From the NCBI GenBank assembly GCA_940671915.1, contig CALNVZ010000641.1:37043774-37107773 (forward strand): DNA of 64,000 nucleotides, written 5' to 3'. The notes beneath the pieces are model-generated. The model made no database searches. It worked only from the letters and a program-made list of their open reading frames with translations, and was not told the origin of the DNA. Source of the stretch: Paracentrotus lividus (Eukaryota > Echinodermata > Echinoidea > Camarodonta > Echinidae). How positions within the stretch are numbered: position 1 is the first letter of the stretch; the number at the start of each line of letters is the position of its first letter. Both the position numbers and the translations under genes were made by a program. Positions 10,309 to 21,700 of the stretch are shown here, one piece after another.

Positions 10309-11915
10309 ACAACCGTATCCAAACACCTCCAAACTGCTTTCCAGACTGGCACTTCAGAAACCTTGTTGATAGACGGTTGCATTTCACCAATCCAATAACT
10401 TTAGTTGTAGGACTCAGTTAGCCTGAATATTTCAAGTAGTTCATGCTCCTACAGCTAGTTCCAAACTCTATTACAGACTGCTATTTGCACTATATTTCTT
10501 TACAAAAATTTTCACAAAATTTTTTGAATTTCAATGGCTTGTAAACTTGAGCAATGGGTAGTTTCTAAAGCTACATGTAACAGTGAATTTCATAGTGTAT
10601 ACATCTACAGCTCCAAACTGTATTCATATTGATATTTGCACTGTTTTTTCTTACAAAAATATGTGAAAATTCCTCCTTTTCAGATAGCTGATATGAGAAT
10701 GGAGTTGCTCTAAAGATACACAATGAATTTCACATATTTTCTGCATATACAGCTAGCTCCAATCTACATTCAAGATAGCACTTGCACTGTATTTGTAACA
10801 AAATTAAACAGTCAATGACTGTACATGTATATTCTCTTTTCAATAACTTCATGTGAAGGAATGAGGTAGTGCTAAAGATACCAATAAATTTGCATATAGT
10901 TTATTCACCAGCAATGTTATTCACTACATAATATGAATACAAAAATATATTGATTATTATATATATTATTCCTAGTTTGACACCTATAACTGTTGCAACA
11001 ACAAAATAGTTTATGCACTCTGAACACAGGACCATGCAATCACTTTATGCAACTAGAAATCTTAGTGAGACTTTTATTCAAAATAAACATTGATTGTCAA
11101 GAGATGGAAGACAATAAATTGTGTACTTTACATGGAGTTGACGCTGGCACTTGGCAGACAATTTTATATTTCAATATCATGAATAAAATATCTGCAATAG
11201 AAATAAAAACTGAGTAATATTTCTTTGAAACATTTTATTAATCATTTAAATCTCTTAATCTTCTGCAAAATCTGTATTATAATTACGGTGATAAATGAAA
11301 AATTGATATTATCAACTAACTATTCTGGTATAACTTAATTCGTTGTGGATATAAGGGTATCAATGATTTATATCTGCACTCTTTTCTCGTAATGTATAAT
11401 AAATTTATTCAATTATATGCATTCATTTGCTTGTTGAAATCTATGCACAATGTCACATGAAAAAGTATATTTTCAAAAACTTTTGTTGTATTGGAGAAGA
11501 AATAATTTTTTTGTCAGTACAGTCCATACACTCCTGTTATACTGAAAATACAGGCACACACAAATATATTTCAAATTTAGATCAGGAGGATTGCTTTGTT
11601 ATAACAAAATCTCATATGCATTCTTGTTTTATTGGAAGTAGACTGCACTGCTAAATTTAAAGTTCTTTGCGTTGAACCAAACTGACTCTTGCAACAATTT
11701 CAAAAAAATGTTTACTATCTAAATAGATGCCTGATTCTTTGGAGGAGCCCATATTCTCAAAGTATAGCATTTTCTTCTCTCAAAAGCTTCATGCAAAATA
11801 AAATCCGTCCCAAAGTGATTTATACTTACTGGAAGATTTTTTTGTACTTAACTGTAAATACTGTATTTGGTTATTATGTTAAATATATTATATTTGTGAG
11901 ATATTTGTGAATAAA
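10309..11915 (+). other. SPAG6: Probable SPAG6 3' untranslated region with several poly(A) signals
   Basis: AT-rich sequence after the stop without a credible coding frame. AATAAA occurs on the + strand at 11182-11187, 11202-11207, 11398-11403 and 11910-11915, so the 3' end could lie anywhere from about 11.2 to 11.95 kb. A degenerate block (ctacagct..ccaaact..., then ttgcact...) recurs three times near 10,450, 10,608 and 10,747. UTR extent is inferred; no transcript evidence is available. Confidence 0.5.
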
Positions 11916-12679
11916 TATGTCTTTATGTACTTCAGAAATACTTAGTTTTTTTTGTCATTGATTTTGTTATCCATGGGATTACTTCATTCTAGAAAGTAGT
12001 ACTATCCATTGAGACTAAGTCCGCATATATGCAAGATGAGAAAATAGAGAACATCCCTCTTTATGACTGTTTATTTCGCTCGTTGAAATGAACAAATTCT
12101 TGAATTGTTTGAGTGATTTGGCTGTATGCATAAAAGCAAGATTTTTTTTTTAAAGAATTTCGCTCATAAATTCTTATTATAATATTGTTATTGTTATACA
12201 ATTATTATTGCTTATTTTAACATTTGGATGAAGAATAAATGAGTATTAAATACAATGAAATTAAAACATAAAAATTTAAGTAGAATCCTAGAAAAAGTAG
12301 TTACTTATTTTTATATTTTTTTGCCCAATCAATGTCTTTATTAGACGTTAAAATAAAAATGATTCACTGTAATCTCACTTGACAACCAACTACACTTGAC
12401 TTATATTCCTCTAGCTCTCTCGCTATCCCAAAAGTCCTCTCTTGCTTTCTTGAATTTATCTGTCTTTCAATTTCTCTATCTCTCTGTTTATCTGTACCAC
12501 ATTCTTCTGTCTTTGTAATTTGAATCTAAATATATATCATGGATATCATTTTAGTATGTCTTTCACCTTCTCTCTCTCTCAATATATTTCTCTCTTCTTC
12601 TAAACCCAATTCTCATTGTATTGTCTCTCTTTCTTTTAATCCAAAATTATTGTATATGATTGATACTGTGGAGTGGTGT

Positions 12680-12960
12680 GGTCAAGTAGATAAGTCAGCG
12701 GACTTGCAATCACAAGGTACGCAGTTCGAATCCCGTCCATAGCACTAGGATCCTTCGGCAAGGTGTTAACCTGCAAATTTGCCGTACTCGACCCAAGTGA
12801 GGTGAATGGGTACCGGTAGGAAGCAATTCCTTGAATGCTGTGAGCACATTTTGGGGTAGCCTAGCTAAGCCGGGTAATTAGTTAACACTAAAGCACTAAG
12901 AAACACCAAGGTGTATATATGTATTAAGCGCTATATAAATGTAACTATTATTATTATTAC
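12680..12960 (+). mobile_element. tRNA-derived SINE with ATT-repeat tail
   Basis: The head has an A-box-like ggtcaagtagataagtcagc and a B box (agttcgaatcccg at about 12,723). The body is unrelated to tRNA, and the 3' end is ttaagcgctatataaatgta followed by (att)n. This full-length SINE lies between the convergent SPAG6 and PSMB3 3' ends. Confidence 0.8.
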
Positions 12961-13417
12961 TTTCTACTATAAACTATCTCTCTCTCTCTCTCTCGTCACA
13001 TTCTTGCTCTGAGGTTCCCACTTTCTGATTGTGTTATATAGCTGATACTCTTTTTAATATAGAAAACTTTCAGTGGCTGGGGATAGTCATGTATTATGTT
13101 CAGGCTACTATCAACCCAGTTCTTTAAATAGGCAAGCTTTCATCCACTCTTGCAGACTTACTCAAGCCAAGCATTGATCAGTCACACTTTGCTCTGCAGT
13201 CGTAATTGGCATGCAACACAGAGCAATCACTAAGCCTGAGAAAGTCCACAGGAGTGCATGTAAGCTTGCTCCTTTAGAAAAATAGACGGATATTATAGCC
13301 TGAATATTTCATGTTTCAGTATTTGTCTTTCACTCGCCCCCCCCCCCTCTCTCTCTCTCTCTGTATCTCTTTTCTCCTTCCATCTTTCTGTATCCTTTTT
13401 TTCTCTCTCTCTTTCTT

Positions 13418-13459
<42 letters not shown>

Positions 13460-13500
13460 CTGTCTCCATCCATCCCTCTAATCGGTTCTTTTTTTTTTAA
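12961..13500. repeat. CT microsatellites and a short foldback between SPAG6 and PSMB3
   Basis: (ct)n tracts occur near 12,978-12,995 and 13,345-13,455. Between them, roughly 13,130-13,275, gcaagctttcatccactctt and its near inverse gagtgcatgtaagcttgc form a foldback. A related fragment is at 47,142-47,190. Confidence 0.6.
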
Positions 13501-13616
13501 CCCCATGATGAAACATGTAGCATTTCAAATTTGATGTCTCTCACTCTGAATTGCTATTGACTCCGATAATAGAAATACATTAGAGCAAACATTGTCACAA
13601 GTCAGTTTTACTGGAT

Positions 13617-14718
13617 TTTATTACATTACACATTTTTCCAAATACTACTTTAGAAACATTTACCATTATTCTGAAGCTGAGCCTTGATATGAAAAGGTAT
13701 TTAAGACAAATTTTATTTATTCAAAATTGCCTCCTATTGGTTATCAAATTCACATAGTGAGCCTATAGTGCATGTTGAATGACACACTTCTATGAAACAA
13801 GAGATGCATGAATCTAACCATAGACATCAAAGAATGGCATCACTCTGCTAACTCTCAAATGGGAATCTCACAGTAATAGGGTGTCACAAAAGCCCTAGTT
13901 TTGAGCACCTATGACTAGAAATCCTGTTTCAAAAAGTAGAATAATTACATTTGTGCCACTCCGAATGCGAAACACAATAGACGTTGGACCATCTTTAGGA
14001 CAGGAACTAAAACTTGTGTCTGAACAAATCTGTCAAGATACTATTTTTCAGCTTCAAGCTGAATTTTGGTTTAACCCTAATCTCATTTTATGGAAACAGT
14101 TTTTATCGTCAGGGGGCCAATTTTTATGTTACCAGAGTTAGTCAGAAGCACTAGTTTTAAAGATATCTGGATTACCAGAAACCAGTAGAACTGATTATAG
14201 TTCAACAGACACTGGATGAACAATTGTATTTTGGCTTGATAAATTAACATTGTCTTCTGAAAAGAGTTGAAATAAATAGCCATTTTATATCGCTCAATTA
14301 TAGCAAATAATTATTGCCATAGTTCATCAAAATTATGTTGAAAGGATGTTTTCAACTAATTGCTATTTGCGAATGGTTCAGACTTTCTGATATTTTAAAA
14401 ACTAGTGCTTCTGTGTTCCTCTCAGTGAATTGCTACCATGTGAGCAGTGTGTGTTTCACCAAGTTGTTCATAAAGTTCTGAATGACTTTTACGAATGAAT
14501 GGAACATGTTCTTGGGTGCTATATTAATCACATGCTCAACATTTCGCACAAAAACTGATCACCAGTGGTTTGTTAAGTTATTTGTAACATACGAATGATT
14601 TGGTGAAACAGAGCCCAGGTCCTTGACCTATCGTACATGCATAAACAGGAAACAAGATGTAATAACTGTACATGTTAGAATAGAAACAAAATACAAAAAC
14701 AAATAGAAACCCGGAATG
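13617..14718 (-). other. PSMB3: Probable PSMB3 3' untranslated region
   Basis: No coding frame is supported after the stop. On the - strand AATAAA occurs at 13712-13717 and 13617-13622, giving possible 3' ends near 13.6-13.7 kb. A MITE sits inside at about 14,440-14,625. The extent is inferred from the poly(A) signals alone. Confidence 0.4.
14440..14625. mobile_element. MITE with GTGTTTCACCAAGT ends
   Basis: The left end is gtgtgtttcaccaagttgtt and the right end aatgatttggtgaaacagag, forming an inverted pair. It is the sibling of the MITE at 6889-7045; both carry gaacatgttc(t/c)ttgggtgcta-type internal sequence. Confidence 0.65.
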
Positions 14719-14767
14719 CTAGTCCATCCTTGCTTTGACCTCCCGTGTTGTGACCTTGTCTTTCTCT
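14719..14767 (-). CDS. PSMB3: PSMB3 last coding exon with stop
   Basis: On the - strand: acceptor ...cctttgcag, phase 2 in; it reads [16 protein letters not shown] and TAG (14719-14721). Mammalian PSMB3 ends with the same KARMD. It is too short for an ORF scan and was found by searching for the expected C-terminus. Confidence 0.94.
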
Positions 14768-15739
14768 CTGCAAAGGAGACAAAATGAGAAAAAAAAGAAA
14801 ACATGTAATTAATGACAATCATTGAAAGTATGATGGTGCTATCTATCCATAACTTTCATTCCAGGACACACAAGAAAAGATAAAGGTGAAAAAAACACGG
14901 ACCAAGAACATGTAATATTCATGCGCAATATAAGAACTGATTATTGTTATTATCCATTTCAAAGAAACAGTTGCAAATTTTTATCTGAAACATTTTAAAA
15001 ACATCCAGAGCTTACACTACACTCGGTGTAGATGGAGGCCTAGAAACACATGGTTCATGGACACTGGTCTCCAAAAGATGTGAGGTAAAGCTGAACATGA
15101 ATGGGATACAATGCTTAATAAAAGAACTTATCTGGTTATTGAGATATGCATGCCTTTTTCAATTCCCCTACACTGTCCCCGAATCTGCCACTGCACCGTA
15201 TTGTTGCATAATCTGACATGCCTAGATACTTACATAATATGTACTACAGCTCCCCATCCAGCCAATGCATCTCTGTCTACAGCATTAAGAAGACATGTCT
15301 ATACTTACATAATATGTACTACAGCTCCCCATCCAGCCAATGCGTCTCTGTCTACAGCATTAAGAAGACATGTCTATACTTACATAATATGTACTACAGC
15401 TCCCCATCCAGCCAATGCGTCTCTGTCTACAGCGTTGAGAAGACATATCTATACTTACATAATATGTACTACAGCTCCCCATCCAGCTAATGCGTCCATG
15501 TCTACAGCATTAAGAAGACATGTCTATACTTACATAATATGTACTACAGCTCCCCATCCAGCCAATGCGTCTCTGTCTACAGCATTGAGAAGACCTTGTG
15601 ACAATGACTCAAACAGATCATCAGGTTCCTACAAGGAAAAACACAAATTCAAATAATCATTTTTTTATATTTTCAAATTATCAGATTCGCATATATCTTC
15701 GATGTTTAAGAAAAGATGGTGCAAAATACATCGTAATAC

Positions 15740-15774
<35 letters not shown>

Positions 15775-18700
15775 TTATAAAGCGCAATGATTATGTAGAT
15801 ATAATCCAATGCGCTGCAAGAGCTCCTTGTTGCTGTGATATTCTATATGAACAAATGAGTTTTCAATTTTGATTTAACGGTATGACCAACTGTTTTTTAA
15901 GGCTATTCAATGAAGACATCATAATTTAATTATGAGTAAACTCCAGTGCACTTTAACTCTAGAAAATATCTTATTGTCTCATATCTTTTTCAGAATGATT
16001 TCACAATATTCACATCTACCAAACAAAACAAAAATCATTTCTCTCATATCTTTTGGTAGCCTTCGGTATCAAAGACACATTTGTAAATCACATTACAGAT
16101 TAAAGATAATCTAGAGTAGTAGTCATGATGAAATAAATCAAAACATTCTTGTTCATACCAGAATCTCAAGCATAGGAAATAAATACTACACACCAAAGGA
16201 ATTTGCAGAAAATTGCATATTTGCTGAGAAAAGAACAAAATAAGCATAATTTCTGTATCTGGACGGCCCATCCAAGCACATGCGTGATTAACACGGCCAC
16301 GTGGAAAGTCTATGGGTATATCATGTGCACGCGATTCGCACCAGATCTGTGTGTGTATGTTGCGCCGTGACTTGTGACGATATAGTGGTCTACTCCCAAG
16401 TCTCAATCTGACGGACTGTTTCAATATTTTTTCAACATTTCTTCTGAAATCATTATCGAAACGTGAATATAATCTTGTGTAGGCATATGTATATGTCAAT
16501 GGAACAATGTGAGGACATATCTTAAGAGATTTGTCTCAAATTATTTTCGCTGTAAGAACTCAAGCTTGGCTTTAATTAGCACAGTCATAAACTCTACTTC
16601 TATTTCTATTCAACACTAAGCTGTCATTAATTAATTTCATGTGACTTTGAAGCTTTGGGTAATAAACAAATAAGATACACATATTTGTCTTTTGTCACCC
16701 TTTAAATAAAGGCGGACATGGAATCAAAGATATATTTGTAATTGCAGGGTTTTCCATAACGGATGATTTGCCAAAGGATAATAAAACAACATGTTTTATT
16801 CATTCATAGAGGTGTCCATTCTTTTCCTATTTTCAATCACAAAGTAAATTGTCAAGCCTAAATTTTTATACGAAACCTTGAAACTTTTGGTAATAAATAA
16901 ATGGTAAATTGCCACTTGGTATTAAATGTACACCTTCTTTGACTAATGCCCATTAGCTCTGATCCCACATGGTGTAATGCCACTTCGCCTATTTACATTT
17001 TTGTCTAATTCCAATTTCATCTATTGTCCTTTTCGTCTAATGTCCACTTGGTCTAACATCCCTTGGTCAGTTCCAGTAACAAACCGGTGATGCATTTTTT
17101 TAATGCATTTAGACTATTTGGCTATCAGATGACTTGGCAATTAGACCAAGTGGTCATTAGGCCAGGTATGTATTAGAGCAAAGTGTTTGTAAACCAAATG
17201 ACCCATACTCTGAACCGAAGACTGAGTTTGTAGGACTTGAAGTTCATGCAAAGCTATTGTGCCGTCCTTTTGTCTGATGCATCAGTCAACATCAGACAAA
17301 AGGATCGCACAATAGCTTTGCACAATCTTCAACTCGCACCAAAATAAATATTACCTAGGCCATTTGGTTTAGCCCATGTGGTATCAGACAATCAGAGAAT
17401 TGGACAAACTGCCATTAGATGAAGTGGATATAAACCAAATAAACATAATACAAAGCACTAGCATGAGATTGACTTACCAAGTCAGGGACCCAGACTGATT
17501 CACACATGCCATAAAGCTGTTCTGTACATGTGCCTGCTACAACGAAATCATCAGTGAACATAGGACAGCCAATCAGATCTAGATTACAGATGAAAGGTTT
17601 GTATGTCTTCGGTTCTAGACCAGCAATCACAGGCTCAATGAAGTATGGCCCAAACCTGTCAAATTTAGAAATAACAATATCAGTATCAATAATATCAAAA
17701 TATATTCATAATCATATAGTGGAAACTACTGTATAAGTGGTTATTTTCGCGGTGATATTATTTTCGCGAGTCGGTCACCGCGAAAATTTCCACTTCAGTA
17801 CAAGGCCATTTATAGTAATGAAGTAATCACCAAAATCGCGGAATTTTGCTCACGCGAATTTCCCAAACTAGTCCAAAATCGCAAAAATATTTGGACGCAA
17901 AAATATTGGCTTATACAGTAGTTATAAAGAGGTCCTTGGGACCATAGAAGTTACATTGTACATGTATCTTGTTATATCAAGAATCTTGTTAATTGGATAA
18001 GCCTGCACCTTTGAATGTTTTCAACAGAAACATGGCGCAATATAAATGCTGTGGATCATCATCATATCAGGGTAAAAAAACATACAAAGAGCTGGGACCA
18101 GCAAAATTACCTTGTGATATCGGGAACCTCTTTATATCAGATCTTGTTTCCACTATACATTAACTTTCCATTCCACTTGTTAAAGCAGAGTTGAATAGAG
18201 TGGTAACAGTTTGGGCTTTTTTTTAATGATAACATTTCAAACCATTGAATACATAAAAATAAATTATAGCATATTACATGTAACTGCTGCATTAAATATG
18301 TTGACATGTATGGCATTCTGAATATTGTTCTTGTTTCGAGTTTTTTATGGTGCTGTCATAATATGAATATTCATGCCATGTTAGAATTAAATACACTCAG
18401 GATCAACTGAAAAGGGCTGATTCTTGTTAAAGATCTTACTCTGAGCTGAGCCATTAATGTGCTTTATCGGGTGTGTATTAATTCTTGATACAGTCCACTC
18501 CCATTCTAATGAGGTGTGTACGACCAACCCAATTACCATCTCAAAACAAAATTTTGTTATTCAGAACATATATGTGCACATGTGCACATGTTTGAAATCT
18601 TTGTCCTATAACATGAAGAGTTACAATCCATTGTAAATTTGAAACAGCCATTCTGATTGGTTCAGAGTGAGACTCTTCTACAAGAAAAATGTGCAACAAG

Positions 18701-21700
18701 GATCACAATTGGCTACTATCGATATGCAATTAATAGTAAGTTTATGTTACAGGGCCCAGGACTGGGACAAACACCTAAATCTAATTTTGGCTTGTACAAT
18801 AACTGTGAGAAATACAAATTACCACGATATGAAAGAATGTAAGTAATTTACCTTCTCTCATAGAGTAGGTTAGATACCATACTGTAAATAATTACCTTCT
18901 CTCATAGAGTAGGTTAGATACCATGCTGTAAATAATTACCTTCTCTCATAGAGTAGGTTAGATACCATGCTGTGAATAATTACCTTCTCTCATAGAGTAG
19001 GTTAGATACCATGCTGTAAATAATTACCTCTCTCATAGAGTAGGTTAGATACATTGTACCATGCTGTAAAATAATTAGCCTTCTCTCATAGAGTAGGTTA
19101 GATAGCAATTGTCACGCCATGCTGTAAAATAATTACCTTCTCTCATAGAGTAGGTTAGATACCATGCTGTGAATAATTACCTTCTCTCATAGAGTAGGTT
19201 AGATACCATACTGTAAATAATTACCTTCTCTCATAGAGTAGGTTAGATACCATACTCATGAATGTTTCCGGCTTCACATCTCGATTCTCCCTCAATGTGT
19301 ACAGGTTCAAACGGAACTTTAACCTGTTAGCACTGTTCCAAAAGAAAAAGTGAACTTGAAATTAGTATCTTGATAGCATTCCACATTTATACATTTAACT
19401 TTGAATATATTTTCAAAACAATTTTTTTGTTCTGAGAGTGTAACTGATTCCAACATAACCAAACAATAATTACCCTGAATTTTGAATGGAAATACATGAT
19501 AAAATAGTAACAAGCCAAACAAAAAGAGATCATGATGGTTTTACAAGAGAAAGTTGTGATTTTCGAGTACCAGCAAGTTTGTATTTAATAATAGACAACA
19601 TTTATACAGCACTTAATACTGTACTATATCAACTATAGCACTAGTGGGTCACCTTATAATGTACACACAGCATTAACCCTAAAGGGCCTGTCCCACAGGA
19701 GGCGATCGTTGTGGCGACAACCTATGCATGTTAGAACCTGCCAAAATCATGTCAGAATCGTAGGTGTCTACGATAGGCTTCGACATCAACTTGCTTTTAC
19801 GCAAACAATAGCTTGTATCCGATAATACAATAGCCTCGACCTTCGCGCATCTCGCAGCTCAACTTCTCTCGTCGCAGCTTAAAATCAACCAAAATATGAA
19901 CTTGCACACTGTGGCGATCCTTGCGACTGACACAGGCGATCGAGTGTTTTCTACCTGATGGCGGCCTGTCGCCTTTATATTTGTGATGGTCCTCTCAGTC
20001 GCGCATTATAATTTGGGTCGTGAGTGATTTTTGAAAATTTCAAAAATCAGCGGCGACTGTACAGTATCTGAATGGGAGGCCGATTCCTGATTTCGGTGAA
20101 TGTAGGTGGCGACAAAGGCCGTAGCGACTTAAATTTCACTGGCCTTTCGGTTCAGCGATGCGTGCAACGTACACAGGAGCGCGGCAACCTACAACTGGCC
20201 GCCGTTCCGCTCTTCTAAACATGTTCTATCTGGCGACAATCTACAATAGCACCTTGTTGCGACAAGAGAAGACAAGCTACGGTCATTGACGTCAACCCAA
20301 CTGACGCCGGCTATTATTTCACTTGTTGAGAAACTAGCGGCGAACAGAATTTTGCTACGTATTTGTTGGCGACAGATGCGAAAATTCACGATCTTAAAGG
20401 CGACTGGACCTGCGCATGGTGGCGATGGTACTAAAAAGTAGTTCGTAGGTTGTCGCCACAACGATCGCCTTCTGTGGGACAGGCCCTTTAGGTTTCACTT
20501 TGTTAAAGGGGAAGTTCACCCTGGAATTTTACTGGTTTTGAAAATTGCAGAAAAATGAAAGAAAAATATGAGTGAAAGTTTGAAGAAAATCGAGCAAAAA
20601 ATAGCGAAGTTATGAATATTTAAAGTTTTGGTTCTGTGACGTCATATGCGAGCAGCTCTCCCATGTGTTGTGTATGGAAATTCCATAAATTTGTATTTTG
20701 TCATGGTTCTTGATAAAAGAATGGGTCAATTTCAAAGAGGCATATATATGAACATAGTTTTGATGATATATCAACTGCACAGGTACAATAATTAATATTC
20801 TTCTGAAAAAATGACACTTTATGGAATTTCCATACACAACACATTGGAGAGCAGCTCGCACGTGACGTCACATAATCAAAATTTAAAATATTCATAAGTT
20901 CTTTATTTTTTGGTCGATTTTCTTCAAACCTTCACTCTTAATTTTCTTTTATTTTCCTGCATTTTTCAAAACCAAAAAAATTCCAGGGTGAACTTCCCCT
21001 TTAACCTTTTGAAAATGATTCGGCATTGGTTTTTTACGCAAAATCACGTATTTGAGCAACTTTGGGTCTGATGCACAGTTACAAAATGTTATGTAATTTT
21101 GGAACCGCTTACCCGGGAATCGCAAATTTGGTCTCATAAGTTGCGCAAGACTTGAAATAAAATAGTCATGAAGTCTCGGCGAATTTTTTTTCCACGTTGC
21201 AAAGTTATCACAAAAAATGTCAAGGGGGGCTGAATGAGCCCCTTTAGGGTTTTAGGGTTAAAGTCATTTACCTCTGGTGGGTCAAGACTGGTAAAACACA
21301 ACAGTGGCTGTGGGATTAATCCCTCCTTGTGCAAGACATTTTATCTACATTGATTTTCTCTACAAACTAAGAATCGATGAGTGTGCCTAACTTCTCGTCA
21401 GAAAAAACTTCCTTACAAGTATCTGATGACCAGGGTAATTACATGTAGGTGCTATACAAACTATTATCATTATTAATTAGCTTTAGTACTGGAGCCCTGT
21501 TTCTCAAAATTGTCATAAGTCTAAGTTCTTCCAAAGGAACATGTATTGTAGAATTCACACACGTTTCAATGGGATGTCCACGAACTTAGACTTATGATGG
21601 ATTTGTGGAAAGGGCCCCTAGTTGGTAATACTTACACTGTAGTTATATCTGTAGCGAGACCTGAGATTCCACAGTATAACCTCGGTCCCATCTCAAAGAT

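Noticed and set aside
15227-15602. Regular 75-bp repeats and the 44-bp repeats at 18.85 kb resemble a CRISPR array at first sight
   Set aside because: There are no unique spacers; whole units repeat, and they are copies of PSMB3 exon ends in a eukaryotic gene.
15111-15656. 181-codon + strand frame with a 25-residue repeat
   Set aside because: It is the antisense of the PSMB3 exon 5 repeats; the 75-bp period keeps any frame open.
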